From CATOSD01 sp034422735 (lineage in GTDB: Bacteria; Chloroflexota; Dehalococcoidia; Lucifugimonadales; CATOSD01), in NCBI GenBank assembly GCA_034422735.1, contig DAOUJL010000064.1, positions 1 through 44,456 of the forward strand: a stretch of 44,456 nucleotides of DNA, given 5' to 3'. Under the pieces are notes generated by a model that saw only the letters and a program-made list of their open reading frames with translations, was not told the DNA's origin and made no database searches. This document shows positions 30,140 through 38,929 of the stretch, piece by piece (the first letter of the stretch is position 1; the number at the start of each line of letters is the position of its first letter). The position numbers and the translations under genes were made by a program.

Positions 30140-31098
30140 CAGTATCTGATCCTGGGATCCAGGTAGGCGTAGATTATGTCCACGCCGAGGTTGATGAACA
30201 CGTACATCGTGGCCAACACGATTATCAGGCCCTGAATGACGGGATAATCGCGCGCCACGATCGCGTCCACCGCCAACCTTCCCATGCCCGGAATCGCGAA
30301 CACGCTCTCGGTCACCACCGCCCCAGAGAGCAGCGCGGCCACTCCAAGCCCTATCACGGTGATGATCGGAAGGGAGGCATTTCTCAGAGCGTGCCTCACG
30401 AGCACCAGATTCTCAGTAATCCCCTTGGCCCTGGCTGTTCGCACGTAGTCCTCTTTGAGTATCTCCAACATACTCGCGCGAGTCATGCGCGCGATGAGCG
30501 CGACAAGCACCATGCCCAGCGTAACCGTGGGAAGAATGAGATGCCTCGCGTACTCGGTAAAGCCCTCGCCGATGGGCGAGTAGCCGGCGACCGGCAGCAG
30601 CGGGAAGTCGAGGCCGAACGACCACAGACCGAATATCCAGATGAGAATGAACCCCACCCAGAACACGGGCATAGAAAACCCCACCGCCGCGAACACCATC
30701 ACAACCCTATCCACCCACGAGTTGGCCTTCCAGGCCGCCAGCACGCCAATCGGCACCGCAATAAGCACGGCGGCCACCTCTGTTATCAGCGCCAGGGACA
30801 GGGTAGGCTCGACCCGGCTGGCAATCAGCCTTAGGACCGGCTCATCAGACTTGCGTATCGAATTTCCCAGGTCGCCGCGCAGCAACTGCGCCATCCACGA
30901 GCCAAGCTGGACGGGCAGCGGCTTGTCCAGGCCGAGCCGGGTACGAATGACCTCGACATCCTCCTGCGTCGCCTCATGCCCGGCCAGCACCGCCGCGGGG
31001 TCGCCAGGCACAATCCGGAGTAATGTGAAGGTGAACAGGGCCACCACAATCAGCACCGGCACAGTCGCCAGGAGCCTGCGCAGTATGTAAGCCCTCAA
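30139..31098 (-). CDS. Oligopeptide-type ABC permease (DppB/OppB)
   Basis: A 319-residue permease starting with the family opening YILRRLLATVPVLIVVALFTF. It has six transmembrane helices and the EAA-loop segment RMTRASMLEILKEDYVRTARAKGI. The C-terminal GVDIIYAYLDPRIRY is a DppB hallmark. The start is a TTG at 31098 after AGAGGGAAG. It is separated from the upstream binding-protein gene by 163 bases that hold a tandem repeat and a strong hairpin. Confidence 0.94.
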   Translation of the reverse strand: MRAYILRRLLATVPVLIVVALFTFTLLRIVPGDPAAVLAGHEATQEDVEVIRTRLGLDKPLPVQLGSWMAQLLRGDLGNSIRKSDEPVLRLIASRVEPTLSLALITEVAAVLIAVPIGVLAAWKANSWVDRVVMVFAAVGFSMPVFWVGFILIWIFGLWSFGLDFPLLPVAGYSPIGEGFTEYARHLILPTVTLGMVLVALIARMTRASMLEILKEDYVRTARAKGITENLVLVRHALRNASLPIITVIGLGVAALLSGAVVTESVFAIPGMGRLAVDAIVARDYPVIQGLIIVLATMYVFINLGVDIIYAYLDPRIRY

Positions 31099-31181
31099 TA
31101 CTCACTTCCCTCTAGGCGGGCGCACGAAACCGGCACCGAGTCTGGCCCTCACTCGCCGAAGCGGCCTCGCCCTCGACCCGA

Positions 31182-31219
31182 TTCGCTCACGTTCGGCACT
31201 TTCGCTCACGTTCGGCACT
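31182..31219. repeat. Perfect 19-bp tandem duplication
   Basis: The unit TTCGCTCACGTTCGGCACT occurs twice in a row (31182-31200 and 31201-31219) in the leader between binding-protein and permease genes, next to the hairpin at 31222. Confidence 0.85.
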
Positions 31220-31221
31220 AA

Positions 31222-31240
31222 GGGGGCGCTGAGCGCCCCC
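31222..31240 (-). terminator. Strong hairpin between binding-protein and permease genes
   Basis: GGGGGCGC-TGA-GCGCCCCC is a perfect 8-bp GC stem with a 3-base loop, 22 bases after the binding-protein stop. No U-run follows in the minus direction, so it is more likely a partial terminator or 3'-end mRNA stabiliser, allowing more binding protein than permease. In the plus direction it is followed by AAAA. Confidence 0.55.
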
Positions 31241-31261
31241 AAAATCAGATCGCGGAAGCGC

Positions 31262-33085
31262 CTACTGGCCGCGACGCGACGGATCCTCCCAGTAGAGTCC
31301 CACGGCATAGAACCCGCCCACGGGCGACGCGATCAGGCCATCCAGGTCTTTGTTCATGGCTCGCAACTGGAAGAAGTTGCCGAGGTGCACGTAAGGCACC
31401 TCGTCGAAGAACACCCTCTGCATGTCGTCCGCGATGTTCTTCAGCTCATTCAGGTCGGATTCGCGCGAGAACTTCGACCTCAACTCTTCCATCGCGTCGC
31501 TGTTGTAGTATCCCAGGCCATTTTGCCTGAGAGCGCCGTTGGCCAACGGGAGGAACGCCCAACTGCTCATCCACGTCGGCGCTATGTCCCACTCGTCCAC
31601 GGCGGTGGAGTCGCTGGGAGCGAGGATCAACTGCACCTCGGTAGCCCAGTCAACCACGCGGTAGTCGACGTTTATTCCGGCCCGCTTGAGCTGTTCGTTC
31701 AGCACGATCGATATGGGATGAATGGTGGGGTAGTCCGCCGGGTCGAGCAGAATTATCGGCTCGCCGTCGTAGCCCGCCTCGTCGAGCAGCTGCTTGGCCA
31801 GTTCCACGTTGTTCGTGCTGTACCTGTCGCCCGCCAATTCCTCGTTGGAAAAGAACGTGCCGCACGACCACAACGAGGCACAGGTCGACCAGAGATCGGG
31901 AGGCCCGTAGCCTTGCATTATCTCCTCGGCATTGGTGAGAGCCTGAAGCGCGCGGCGCATCAGCAGGCCATTCGGAGTGTGATCGAAGGGAGGCGCCGCC
32001 TTGTTGAAGAAGAAGATGGGCTGAGAGCCGGGCCTGCCAATGGCGACCTCTACCTTATCGTTCTCGTTCAGTTCTTCATAGAAGTCCAACGACATGATGT
32101 CCAGGAAGTCCACGGTGCCCGTAACGAGCGCCGCCACCCTGGTCTGCTGGTCCGGGACCTCGAGCATCTCGAGTTGGTCGAGGTACGCCACCTTGCCGCC
32201 CGCCAGGAAGCTGGGAGACTCGTCGCGCGGCGAGTAGTCCTGGAACTTTTCCAGCACGATGCTGTGCCCCAGATTCCACTCCACGAACTTGAACGGGCCG
32301 GAGCCGGTGTGGTCGCTCACAAGCTCGGAAGAAGGCGTCGCGGCGACGTCCGCCGGCATGATGACCGGGTAGGAGGCCGTGGGAATGCCCAACCCCTGCA
32401 GGAATATGCCGACCGGCTCCGTGAACTTGGCGGTGAGCTGGTTGTCATCGACCTTGGCGAACTCCGTCAACGCGTCGTTGAAGAAGGAACCGTAGGCGGA
32501 CTTCTCCCGCCAGCGGTGCATCGAAGCAATCACGTCGTCCGACGTCACGGGGTCGCCGTTGTGGAACGACTGGCCGTCCCTCAGCGTGAATACAAACGTT
32601 GCGCCGCCGTCCTCCACAGACCAGTCCTCGAGCATCTGCGGCTGAAGCGCGCCCTCCTCGTCCCAAGAGACGAGCGTGTCGTACAGGTTGTAGCCGTAGG
32701 TCAGCGTCACCGCGGCCGAAGTCACGTGGGGATCCAGCGAGCCGACGCTTCCCTGCGATATCCAACGCAGGTTCCCGCCAAACCTGGCTAGCGCCTCCGG
32801 CACAGGTGTCGGCAGCGCTCTGGACGGCCTCTGCTGAATGCCCGCCACTGCTGGGGCGGGCAGAACGTCGAGCGGGATCGCGGTGGCTGCCGGGGCCGCG
32901 GGCGCGGCGGGCGCGGGCGCTTGGGGAGCCTGCTGGCCCATCTGTCCGGACGCCGCGGCCGGAGCGGCCGCCTCCGGCTGCGCCGGCTGCTGTCGTTCGC
33001 CCGGCTCGGCCGACGCGCAGGCCATGGAGAACACGGCCATTACCAGAAGAGTCAGGGCCGTCGCTATTGCGCTTGGAAGCCTCAT
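31262..33085 (-). CDS. Oligopeptide-type ABC substrate-binding lipoprotein (SBP family 5)
   Basis: A 607-residue binding lipoprotein. The signal peptide ends in lipobox FSMAC (Cys about 23), followed by a Pro/Ala/Gln-rich linker of about 60 residues. The body has QPQMLEDWSVEDGGATFVFTLRDG, FHNGDPVTSDDVIASMHRW and GSGPFKFVEWNLG, all family 5 segments. The ATG has AGGAGGAACAGG upstream. It is the first gene of a binding protein-DppB-DppC unit. Compared with the protein at 6.2-8.2 kb it is shorter and only distantly related, so it likely has a different ligand. Confidence 0.93.
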   Translation of the reverse strand: MRLPSAIATALTLLVMAVFSMACASAEPGERQQPAQPEAAAPAAASGQMGQQAPQAPAPAAPAAPAATAIPLDVLPAPAVAGIQQRPSRALPTPVPEALARFGGNLRWISQGSVGSLDPHVTSAAVTLTYGYNLYDTLVSWDEEGALQPQMLEDWSVEDGGATFVFTLRDGQSFHNGDPVTSDDVIASMHRWREKSAYGSFFNDALTEFAKVDDNQLTAKFTEPVGIFLQGLGIPTASYPVIMPADVAATPSSELVSDHTGSGPFKFVEWNLGHSIVLEKFQDYSPRDESPSFLAGGKVAYLDQLEMLEVPDQQTRVAALVTGTVDFLDIMSLDFYEELNENDKVEVAIGRPGSQPIFFFNKAAPPFDHTPNGLLMRRALQALTNAEEIMQGYGPPDLWSTCASLWSCGTFFSNEELAGDRYSTNNVELAKQLLDEAGYDGEPIILLDPADYPTIHPISIVLNEQLKRAGINVDYRVVDWATEVQLILAPSDSTAVDEWDIAPTWMSSWAFLPLANGALRQNGLGYYNSDAMEELRSKFSRESDLNELKNIADDMQRVFFDEVPYVHLGNFFQLRAMNKDLDGLIASPVGGFYAVGLYWEDPSRRGQ

Positions 33086-33283
33086 CCTGTTCCTCCTGCT
33101 GTGGCCTCCTTCGAGACCGGATCAAACTGGTCCGGGGACGTCGATGCGGTTGTCCTCAAACTGGCGCATACCCCGCCAACTGCCACCGTCCAGCGCAAAC
33201 CTACTACAAGCCGGAGTCATTGTCCAATTTCACGGCCGAACAGATTGGCCGCGAGCTCCAGCGCATAGTCTTGTCGCCCTTGC

Positions 33284-34471
33284 CTAGTCCCCGGCGGCGG
33301 TTGCGGCCCTCTCCGTCTTGAAGTTGGGCATCACGTCCCGGGCGAACCAGTCCAACTGCTCGAGGATTACGCTCTGGGGCGTGCCGATCACGTTCCCCAT
33401 GTTCACCTCTTCCAGCCCCGGATACATCTCCTGTATGCGTAACAGCTTCTCGGCGATCAGGTCCGGCGGGCCGCACAGCCACGAGCCGGATTCCACCGCC
33501 TGCTCGAGCGTCGGCAGGCCCGCGAACGGCGCCCGCGCCGGGTCGCCGAGCGCGCTTATCTGCTCATCGGATAGCCCACGGACGAACCCGAGCGGCGCGA
33601 ACATCTTCATGTTCTCCTCGAAATAAGTCCTGGCCTCGTCGATAGCCTTGGCCTCGGTCTCCGCGATGTGGAAGGACACGCCCATGATCAGGTCGCCTCC
33701 AAGCTCCGTCTCCTTGCCGTGTTCCGCAAGCGTCTGCTGCCATGCGCTCACCACCTGCTGGGCCGCGCCGCCCGGCGCCGCGCCGCCGCCGATTATGCCC
33801 TTGATCCCGTGCTTCGCCATGAAGTTCAGCCCGCGCGGGCTGGCGCTCACAATCGGCTGCCAGCACTCGACCGGCAGATTGACCGGGCGGGGCACCAGCG
33901 TAATCTCCTTCAGGTCGTATCCGCGGTAGGGCACATCCGGCGGTATCTGGTAGTGCTTGCCGTGGTGCGAGAACGACTCGCTGTTGAACGCCTTGAACAT
34001 GACGTCCACTTGCTCCTCGAACAGCTCGCGGTTGGCGTCCGCGTCCAGCATGGGCGCGCCGAACACCTCCACCTCGCGCGTGTGGTAGCCACGCCCGACG
34101 CCGAAGATGACGCGCCCTCCTGTCAGCACGTCCGCCGTCGCGAAATCTTCCGCCATCCGGAGAGGATGCCACATCGGGGCGATGTTGAAGCCGCAGCCGA
34201 ACTTGACGTTCTCGGTGAGATGGGCCAGGTGAACTGCCAGCATCAGGATATTGGGTATGCACTCGTACCCCTCCCGCTGGAAGTGGTGCTCGGCGAACCA
34301 AAGAGTGCTGTACCCCGTTCGGTCCATCAACTCCGCCATTGCCTGCGACTTGTCGAACACCGTAGCCAGATGCTCGTCTGAGAGCCAGCGATCATTGACT
34401 GGCGTTCCCGTCCAGCCCATGTCTTCCAGGTCCACGTGCCCCGCGAACAGAGTCCCGAATCTCTTTATCAT
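33284..34471 (-). CDS. LLM-class flavin-dependent oxidoreductase
   Basis: A 395-residue bacterial-luciferase-like (alpha/beta)8-barrel enzyme that uses reduced FMN or F420. Family segments are STLWFAEHHF, NILMLAVHLAHLTENVKFGCGFNIAPMWHPLRMAEDFATADVLTGGRVIFGVGRGYHTREVEVFG, and a C-terminal LCGPPDLIAEKL. The ATG at 34471 with GGGGGAAAG upstream is preferred to the longer 34513 start. Such monooxygenases cleave or hydroxylate organic substrates and are greatly expanded in some deep-ocean Chloroflexota. It is divergently arranged to the small gene at 34609. Confidence 0.92.
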   Translation of the reverse strand: MIKRFGTLFAGHVDLEDMGWTGTPVNDRWLSDEHLATVFDKSQAMAELMDRTGYSTLWFAEHHFQREGYECIPNILMLAVHLAHLTENVKFGCGFNIAPMWHPLRMAEDFATADVLTGGRVIFGVGRGYHTREVEVFGAPMLDADANRELFEEQVDVMFKAFNSESFSHHGKHYQIPPDVPYRGYDLKEITLVPRPVNLPVECWQPIVSASPRGLNFMAKHGIKGIIGGGAAPGGAAQQVVSAWQQTLAEHGKETELGGDLIMGVSFHIAETEAKAIDEARTYFEENMKMFAPLGFVRGLSDEQISALGDPARAPFAGLPTLEQAVESGSWLCGPPDLIAEKLLRIQEMYPGLEEVNMGNVIGTPQSVILEQLDWFARDVMPNFKTERAATAAGD

Positions 34472-34569
34472 GTCTTTCCCCCCACTTCGCTTGTCCTTTG
34501 CCTTGCCCCACATTGTAGGGCGGCGGGTTTGCGTGTCAACCTGATTCGATTATCCACCACTGACCCCTG

Positions 34570-34575
34570 TATAAT
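34570..34575 (+). promoter_or_regulatory. Consensus -10 element upstream of the small barrel protein gene
   Basis: A perfect TATAAT lies 33 bases before the ATG at 34609. The -35 is weak (TTCGAT at 34545 with 19-base spacing). It places the transcript start near 34582 and so excludes the upstream ATG at 34579 as the start. Confidence 0.5.
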
Positions 34576-34608
34576 CGCATGATTCTCGAATCCGAAAGGA
34601 GCTTCCAC

Positions 34609-34965
34609 ATGCCAATCCAATCCGGGTATCTCTTCACCGCCAGCATGGACGTCCGGCCCGACAAAGAGGACGTGTTCAACGATGTGTACGACACCGAACA
34701 CGTGCCCCTGCTGCAACAGGTTCCGGGGGTCATATCCATCGCGCGGTTGAAGACGGAGGAGCTGACGATGATACTGGGCGGCGAGCACCGCACGATTGTC
34801 GTCGAGGGCGAACCGCGCTACAGCGCCATCTATGAGATCGAGTCGCCCGAGGTGCTGACCAGCGACGCATGGGCGGACGCCGTCGACAGCGGTCGCTGGC
34901 CCGACGAGGTAAGGCCATTTACCACCAACCGGCGCCACGTCTTGCGCCGGCTGCTGCCTTCGTGA
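34609..34965 (+). CDS. Small dimeric alpha/beta-barrel-type protein (EthD-like)
   Basis: A 118-residue protein with a ferredoxin-like pattern: YLFTASMDVRPDKEDVFNDVYDTEHVPLLQQVPGV, then an arginine-rich strand and YSAIYEIESPEVLTSDAWADAVDSG. This layout (strand, W/F-x-YDTEH, helix, strand) matches the EthD/DUF4286-like dimeric barrel family, which contains small monooxygenases and lactone isomerases. The ATG at 34609 has AAAGGAG seven bases upstream. It precedes the MFS pair by 50 bases and may act on the exported compound. Confidence 0.75.
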   Translation: MPIQSGYLFTASMDVRPDKEDVFNDVYDTEHVPLLQQVPGVISIARLKTEELTMILGGEHRTIVVEGEPRYSAIYEIESPEVLTSDAWADAVDSGRWPDEVRPFTTNRRHVLRRLLPS

Positions 34966-35014
34966 GCCTCTCCCGGCTGCTCGCCGTCGCTCTCCAAAGT
35001 GGCCCGACCGGCAG

Positions 35015-36514
35015 ATGCTGAGGATGTCTCGGGCCCGCCGCGCCAACTACAAGTGGTGGGCCTTTGCCACGGTCGCCATCGGCACATTCGTTTCCGTACT
35101 CGACCAGTCGGGCCTGTCTCTGGCGCTCCCGCTGATTGCCGACGACCTGGACGCCTCCATACCGGCGGTGCAGTGGGTAACGCTCGCCTACATGCTGGCC
35201 ACCAGCTCGCTTTTGCTGCCCGTTGGCCGGATGTCCGACATCCTCGGCCGCAAGCTGGTGTACGCCGTCGGCTTCGTGATCTTCATCGCCGCGGCCGTCC
35301 TTGCCGGGACGTCCAACGCCCTGCGCTTCATCGTAGCGTTTAAGGCGCTGCAGGGAGCGGGCGCCGCGATGATCCAGGCCAACGGCATGGCCATCGTTAC
35401 CACCACGTTCCCCGCGAGCGAGCGCGGCAAGGCAATAGGCTCGCTGATGACAACGGTCGGCTTGGGCGCCATCGCCGGGCCGATCGTCAGCGGGGCGGTG
35501 GTGGGCGTCTTCGGATGGCGCGCCGCGTTCTTCCTGGGAGTGCCGATCGGACTTCTCTCACTGGCGGCCGCGATAGCAATTCTCGACTCCCGTCCGCACG
35601 AAACAAGGGAAGGGGACGGCAAGGGCGGATTCGACTGGCTGGGCGCGGGACTTTCGGCCGCTGCGCTTTCGGTACTGCTTCTGGTTGTCACCAACGCCCA
35701 CGTACTGGGCTGGACTTCGCCGCTGTCGATAAGCGCCCTGGGTATGGTGGTGGCAATGTTGGGCGTTTTCGTCTGGTGGCAGTCACGAGCTCCACAGCCC
35801 ATGCTCGCCCTCGAGCTGTTCAGGCGCAGGCTGTTCACTTTCGGAAGCGTCGCGAGCTTCCTTACCTTCATGTCCGGAAGTTCCGTGTTCTTTCTCATGC
35901 CCTTCTACCTGCAAGGCGTGCGAGGACTCACCCCCTGGGAGACGGGGCTGCTGCTGAGCCCGACGGCCGTCTGCTTTGCCGCCGCCGGACCCTTCGCGGG
36001 GCGCCTCTCCGACAAGTACGGCTGGCGCTGGTTCATAGTTGGCAGCTTAGCAGTTATCAGCATAGCCATGCTCGGCCTCGCCACCATCGGCGACGATCCG
36101 CCCCTCTGGCGCGTGCTCGGCCCGCTGTTTCTCCAGAGCCTGGGCATGGGTTTCTTTTTCTCTCCCAACTCCAGCGCCATCCTGAGCACGGTTGAGCGTT
36201 CGAGATACGGCGTCGCGACAGCTTTCATGACTCTCATGCGCACAGGGGCGAGCGTAATCGGAATTGCGCTGGTGACCTCCATTGTAACGGCGGTGATGGG
36301 TTCGATGGGCTTCGAGCCGAGCCTGGACGCCATTGCATCGACTGAAGGAGTGGAGGAGGGCGTCAAGGGGGCGTTCACCCAGGGGCTGCGTATGGCCTAC
36401 TACGTGATGTTTGGTCTCAACGTGGTGGCCTTGGCGCTTTCGATGCTGCCGGGGGCGTCCGCCACGTCGGCAGCGAGCACCTCGCAGGTTGGCGAGAAGG
36501 CCCCCGCCGGTTAG
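35015..36514 (+). CDS. DHA2-family MFS drug:proton antiporter
   Basis: A 499-residue, 14-helix exporter of the EmrB/QacA type. The N-terminal helix SVLDQSGLSLALPLIADDL, motif A GRMSDILGRK and the antiporter motif C region (GLGAIAGPIVSGAVVGVFGWRAAFFLGVP) are clear. It lacks an adjacent EmrA-type adaptor. It begins RANYKWWAF, an opening shared with the next gene. The ATG at 35015 is preferred; 35024 is possible. Confidence 0.92.
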   Translation: MLRMSRARRANYKWWAFATVAIGTFVSVLDQSGLSLALPLIADDLDASIPAVQWVTLAYMLATSSLLLPVGRMSDILGRKLVYAVGFVIFIAAAVLAGTSNALRFIVAFKALQGAGAAMIQANGMAIVTTTFPASERGKAIGSLMTTVGLGAIAGPIVSGAVVGVFGWRAAFFLGVPIGLLSLAAAIAILDSRPHETREGDGKGGFDWLGAGLSAAALSVLLLVVTNAHVLGWTSPLSISALGMVVAMLGVFVWWQSRAPQPMLALELFRRRLFTFGSVASFLTFMSGSSVFFLMPFYLQGVRGLTPWETGLLLSPTAVCFAAAGPFAGRLSDKYGWRWFIVGSLAVISIAMLGLATIGDDPPLWRVLGPLFLQSLGMGFFFSPNSSAILSTVERSRYGVATAFMTLMRTGASVIGIALVTSIVTAVMGSMGFEPSLDAIASTEGVEEGVKGAFTQGLRMAYYVMFGLNVVALALSMLPGASATSAASTSQVGEKAPAG

Positions 36515-36523
36515 GATGGAGGA

Positions 36524-38056
36524 GTGTTGAAGCTGCCTGCTGCGATTGGCCCCATCGACCGGATTGCGAGAAGCCCGAATTACAAGTGGTGGGCATACTT
36601 CTCCATCGCCACCGGATTGTTCCTCACCGTTCTCGATCAGTCCGGCGTCAACATCGCGCTTCCCAGGATCGCGGAGGAGTTCGACGCCGACATCCCCACC
36701 GTGCAGTGGATCAGCCTCAGCTACGTGCTCAGTACCAGCGCGACACTGATGCCGCTCGGCCGCCTATCGGACATACTGGGCCGTAAGCTGGTATACGTGA
36801 CCGGATTCTTTGTATTCGTGGCCGCCGCTGCCCTCGCCGGCTCGGCCGACACCTTCATGCTCATCATCGTCGCCAAGGTGATCCAGGGCGTCGGCTCGGC
36901 GGCGATCCAGGCAAACGGCATGGCGATGATCACACAGGTCTTCCCGGAGAGGGAACGGGGCCGCGCGCTGGGGCTGTACATGACCATAATCGGCACGGGC
37001 GCGATCACCGGCCCCGTCGTAGGCGGCCTGCTCGTGACCCAACTGGGCTGGCGCTACGTCTTCTTCGCGAGCGTGCCCATAGGCCTAATCGCAATAGCCG
37101 CGGCGCTGGCCGTTCTCCGCGGCCAAGGCGCGAGCGGCCCTGATAGCGTGCGCCAGCGCTTCGATTGGGCCGGAGCCGCTCTCTCCTCCGCGGCGCTCGT
37201 CACCTTCCTCCTGGGCATCACCAACGCCCACCAGCTCGGCTGGCTTTCTCCGCCCGTTTTGCTGGCCATGGGTCTCGCGCTGTCGCTGGCCTCGGCGTTC
37301 ATATGGTGGGAGCGGCGAATCGACCACCCGATGCTCGACCTGGGCTTCTTTCGCGTAAGGGCGTTTTCGTTTGGAGTGGCGGCCAGGTTTCTCAGCTTCC
37401 TCGGAGGCACGGCGGTCTTCTTCCTCATGCCATTCTATATCATCCAGGGGCTGGGCTACCAAGCCAGCACCGCGGCCCTGCTCATGCTGCCAGGCTCCGC
37501 CTCGATGGCCCTCATGGCGCCGATCGTGGGTCGCGTGTCCGAGAAGCTCGGTACCCGCTGGCTTTCCGTAGCAGCCATGGCCAGCTCGACGGCGGGGATG
37601 TTTCTGTTCTCGCGTCTCGGCATCGACTCGTCCCCCATACACGTGATGGCGGGTATGGTGCTGACTGGCGCCGGAATGGGCGCGTTCTCGTCCACGAATA
37701 CCAGCGCCATCATGGGGTCGCTCGACCGCCGCTCCTACGGCATCGCGTCAGCCTTCCTGAATCTTGTCAGAACGTTCGCCAACCTGACCGGCGTCGCCGT
37801 AGGCGCGGCCATCACCGCCTTCACTATGGCATCGCTCGGGTTCGAGCCTAGCCTCGCGGATCTGGGGCAGTCGGCGGACGCGGAGGGCGCGAGGTCCGCG
37901 TTCGTGTTGGGGCTGAACCGCGCGTTCCTACTGTCCACGGCTCTGATGATGATGGCGCTGGTGTGTGCCGCGCTTCGAGGCGAGCCCGTCCCGTACGCTG
38001 AGCCGGTGGGCGACCAGCAGGAGCGGACTGAGCCGGTATCGGGGCGGACGAGCTAG
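36524..38056 (+). CDS. DHA2-family MFS drug:proton antiporter, tandem paralogue
   Basis: A 510-residue 14-helix exporter clearly paralogous to the preceding gene: SPNYKWWAY, FLTVLDQSGVNIALPRIAEEF, GRLSDILGRK and GTGAITGPVVGGLLVTQLGWRYVFFASVP align segment by segment. It starts at a GTG nine bases after the upstream stop, with GGATGGAGG as ribosome-binding site, so it is in the same transcript. Tandem duplication followed by divergence is the simplest origin; the pair could export different substrates or form a heteromer. Its end overlaps the end of the convergent PH-like gene by 4 bases. Confidence 0.92.
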   Translation: MLKLPAAIGPIDRIARSPNYKWWAYFSIATGLFLTVLDQSGVNIALPRIAEEFDADIPTVQWISLSYVLSTSATLMPLGRLSDILGRKLVYVTGFFVFVAAAALAGSADTFMLIIVAKVIQGVGSAAIQANGMAMITQVFPERERGRALGLYMTIIGTGAITGPVVGGLLVTQLGWRYVFFASVPIGLIAIAAALAVLRGQGASGPDSVRQRFDWAGAALSSAALVTFLLGITNAHQLGWLSPPVLLAMGLALSLASAFIWWERRIDHPMLDLGFFRVRAFSFGVAARFLSFLGGTAVFFLMPFYIIQGLGYQASTAALLMLPGSASMALMAPIVGRVSEKLGTRWLSVAAMASSTAGMFLFSRLGIDSSPIHVMAGMVLTGAGMGAFSSTNTSAIMGSLDRRSYGIASAFLNLVRTFANLTGVAVGAAITAFTMASLGFEPSLADLGQSADAEGARSAFVLGLNRAFLLSTALMMMALVCAALRGEPVPYAEPVGDQQERTEPVSGRTS

Positions 38057-38559
38057 CCGCTCAGTCCGCTCTTTGCGCGCGAGTATAGGCGGATTAGCTC
38101 GTCGGCCTCGCGATTGTCGCGGTCAGGGAAGGTCACTGGTACGTCGTCCCCGTTTGTGAGGCGAAAGAACACCGTCGTGTTTGGCGGCACTCTAATCAGG
38201 CTCTTGAGCACCAGGTAGAGGCCCAGAAGCAGGCCAACCATTCCGACCACGAACAGCAGCAACTCCACGGTCTCGAAGATGCCGCCGAGCTCTCGCAGGA
38301 ATCCGCTTCCCAGCGCGCCGACTGCTGTGATCAACGCCCCTCCCGCGAGGAACCGCACGCCTTGTCTCATTCGGCTTTCCTCACCGCCGTTCCGCTTCTC
38401 GTACTTGACGATGTCCGACAGATCGGCGAACCTGTCAGGCCCGTCACCGGGCTTGGCCTTGACGCGCGCCAGCAGCCGGCGGTTGGTAAGTACACCGCTG
38501 CCTCCCTCGAACACGATCTGTTCGCCCGGAAGTAACTCCACGTTTGCGGATGAGAGCAT
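38053..38559 (-). CDS. Membrane protein with PH-like N-terminal domain
   Basis: A 168-residue protein. The N-terminal half resembles the short bacterial PH-type strands (LLPGEQIVFEGGSGVLTNRRLLARV). It is followed by a charged stretch, two transmembrane helices at about 68-90 and 95-118, and a soluble C-terminal strand region (PPNTTVFFRLTNGDDVPVTFPD). I do not recognise a named family. It converges on the MFS gene. Confidence 0.65.
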   Translation of the reverse strand: MLSSANVELLPGEQIVFEGGSGVLTNRRLLARVKAKPGDGPDRFADLSDIVKYEKRNGGEESRMRQGVRFLAGGALITAVGALGSGFLRELGGIFETVELLLFVVGMVGLLLGLYLVLKSLIRVPPNTTVFFRLTNGDDVPVTFPDRDNREADELIRLYSRAKSGLSG

Positions 38560-38768
38560 CGGTCAGTCACCATTGGCAAGAGTAAGTGGGAGTTTACAAC
38601 AGTGGGACGAAAGCGAAAAGGGCATGCCTGGCTGAACTCAATCGACTCCCCCTGCGTTAGCCACGCGACAATAGGCCATCGAACATCCGGGGCGGAGGCG
38701 CCGGAATGAACTCCCGGACCATTGCGGGATGCTTGATGAGACGAAGGTTTGCCTCTGTCGCACGCCGG

Positions 38769-38782
38769 TGATATTATGTATC
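38769..38782. promoter_or_regulatory. Second operator-like site, imperfect
   Basis: TGATAT-TATG-TATC shares both half-sites with the palindrome at 38863-38879 (TGATAT-GTGG-TATC), 95 bases upstream of it. It could be a second binding site of the same regulator. Confidence 0.35.
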
Positions 38783-38862
38783 GGAAGTCTGCGGATGATC
38801 AGGATGATCAAGCGGTTGCCAAGTCCCCAAGGCAAGACCGATATGTACTGGTTTACGCGGCA

Positions 38863-38879
38863 ATGATATGTGGTATCAT
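38863..38879. promoter_or_regulatory. Operator-like palindrome overlapping a -10 element
   Basis: ATGATA-TGTGG-TATCAT is a 6-5-6 inverted repeat in AT-rich DNA, 51 bases before the Fur-family ATG. TATCAT may be the -10 with TTTACG at 38852 as -35 (16-base spacing), so a bound repressor would block transcription. Autoregulation by a Fur/Zur protein is the natural reading. Confidence 0.5.
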
Positions 38880-38929
38880 ATAAGCATGGCAGGCACGTAT
38901 CTCAAAGACTAGCACACAGGCGGTCAAGC

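Larger units (their letters stand above)
38560..38929. other. Regulatory intergenic region upstream of the Fur-family gene
   Basis: These 370 bases hold no convincing gene. They include a TGATAT-N4-TATC site at 38769-38782, a perfect tandem of GGATGATCA at 38793-38810 and the palindrome at 38863-38879. Confidence 0.55.

Noticed and set aside
31385..32791. A 468-codon plus-strand frame opposite the binding-protein gene
   Set aside because: Arg/His/Val-rich antisense composition with no motif; the minus strand has an intact lipoprotein.
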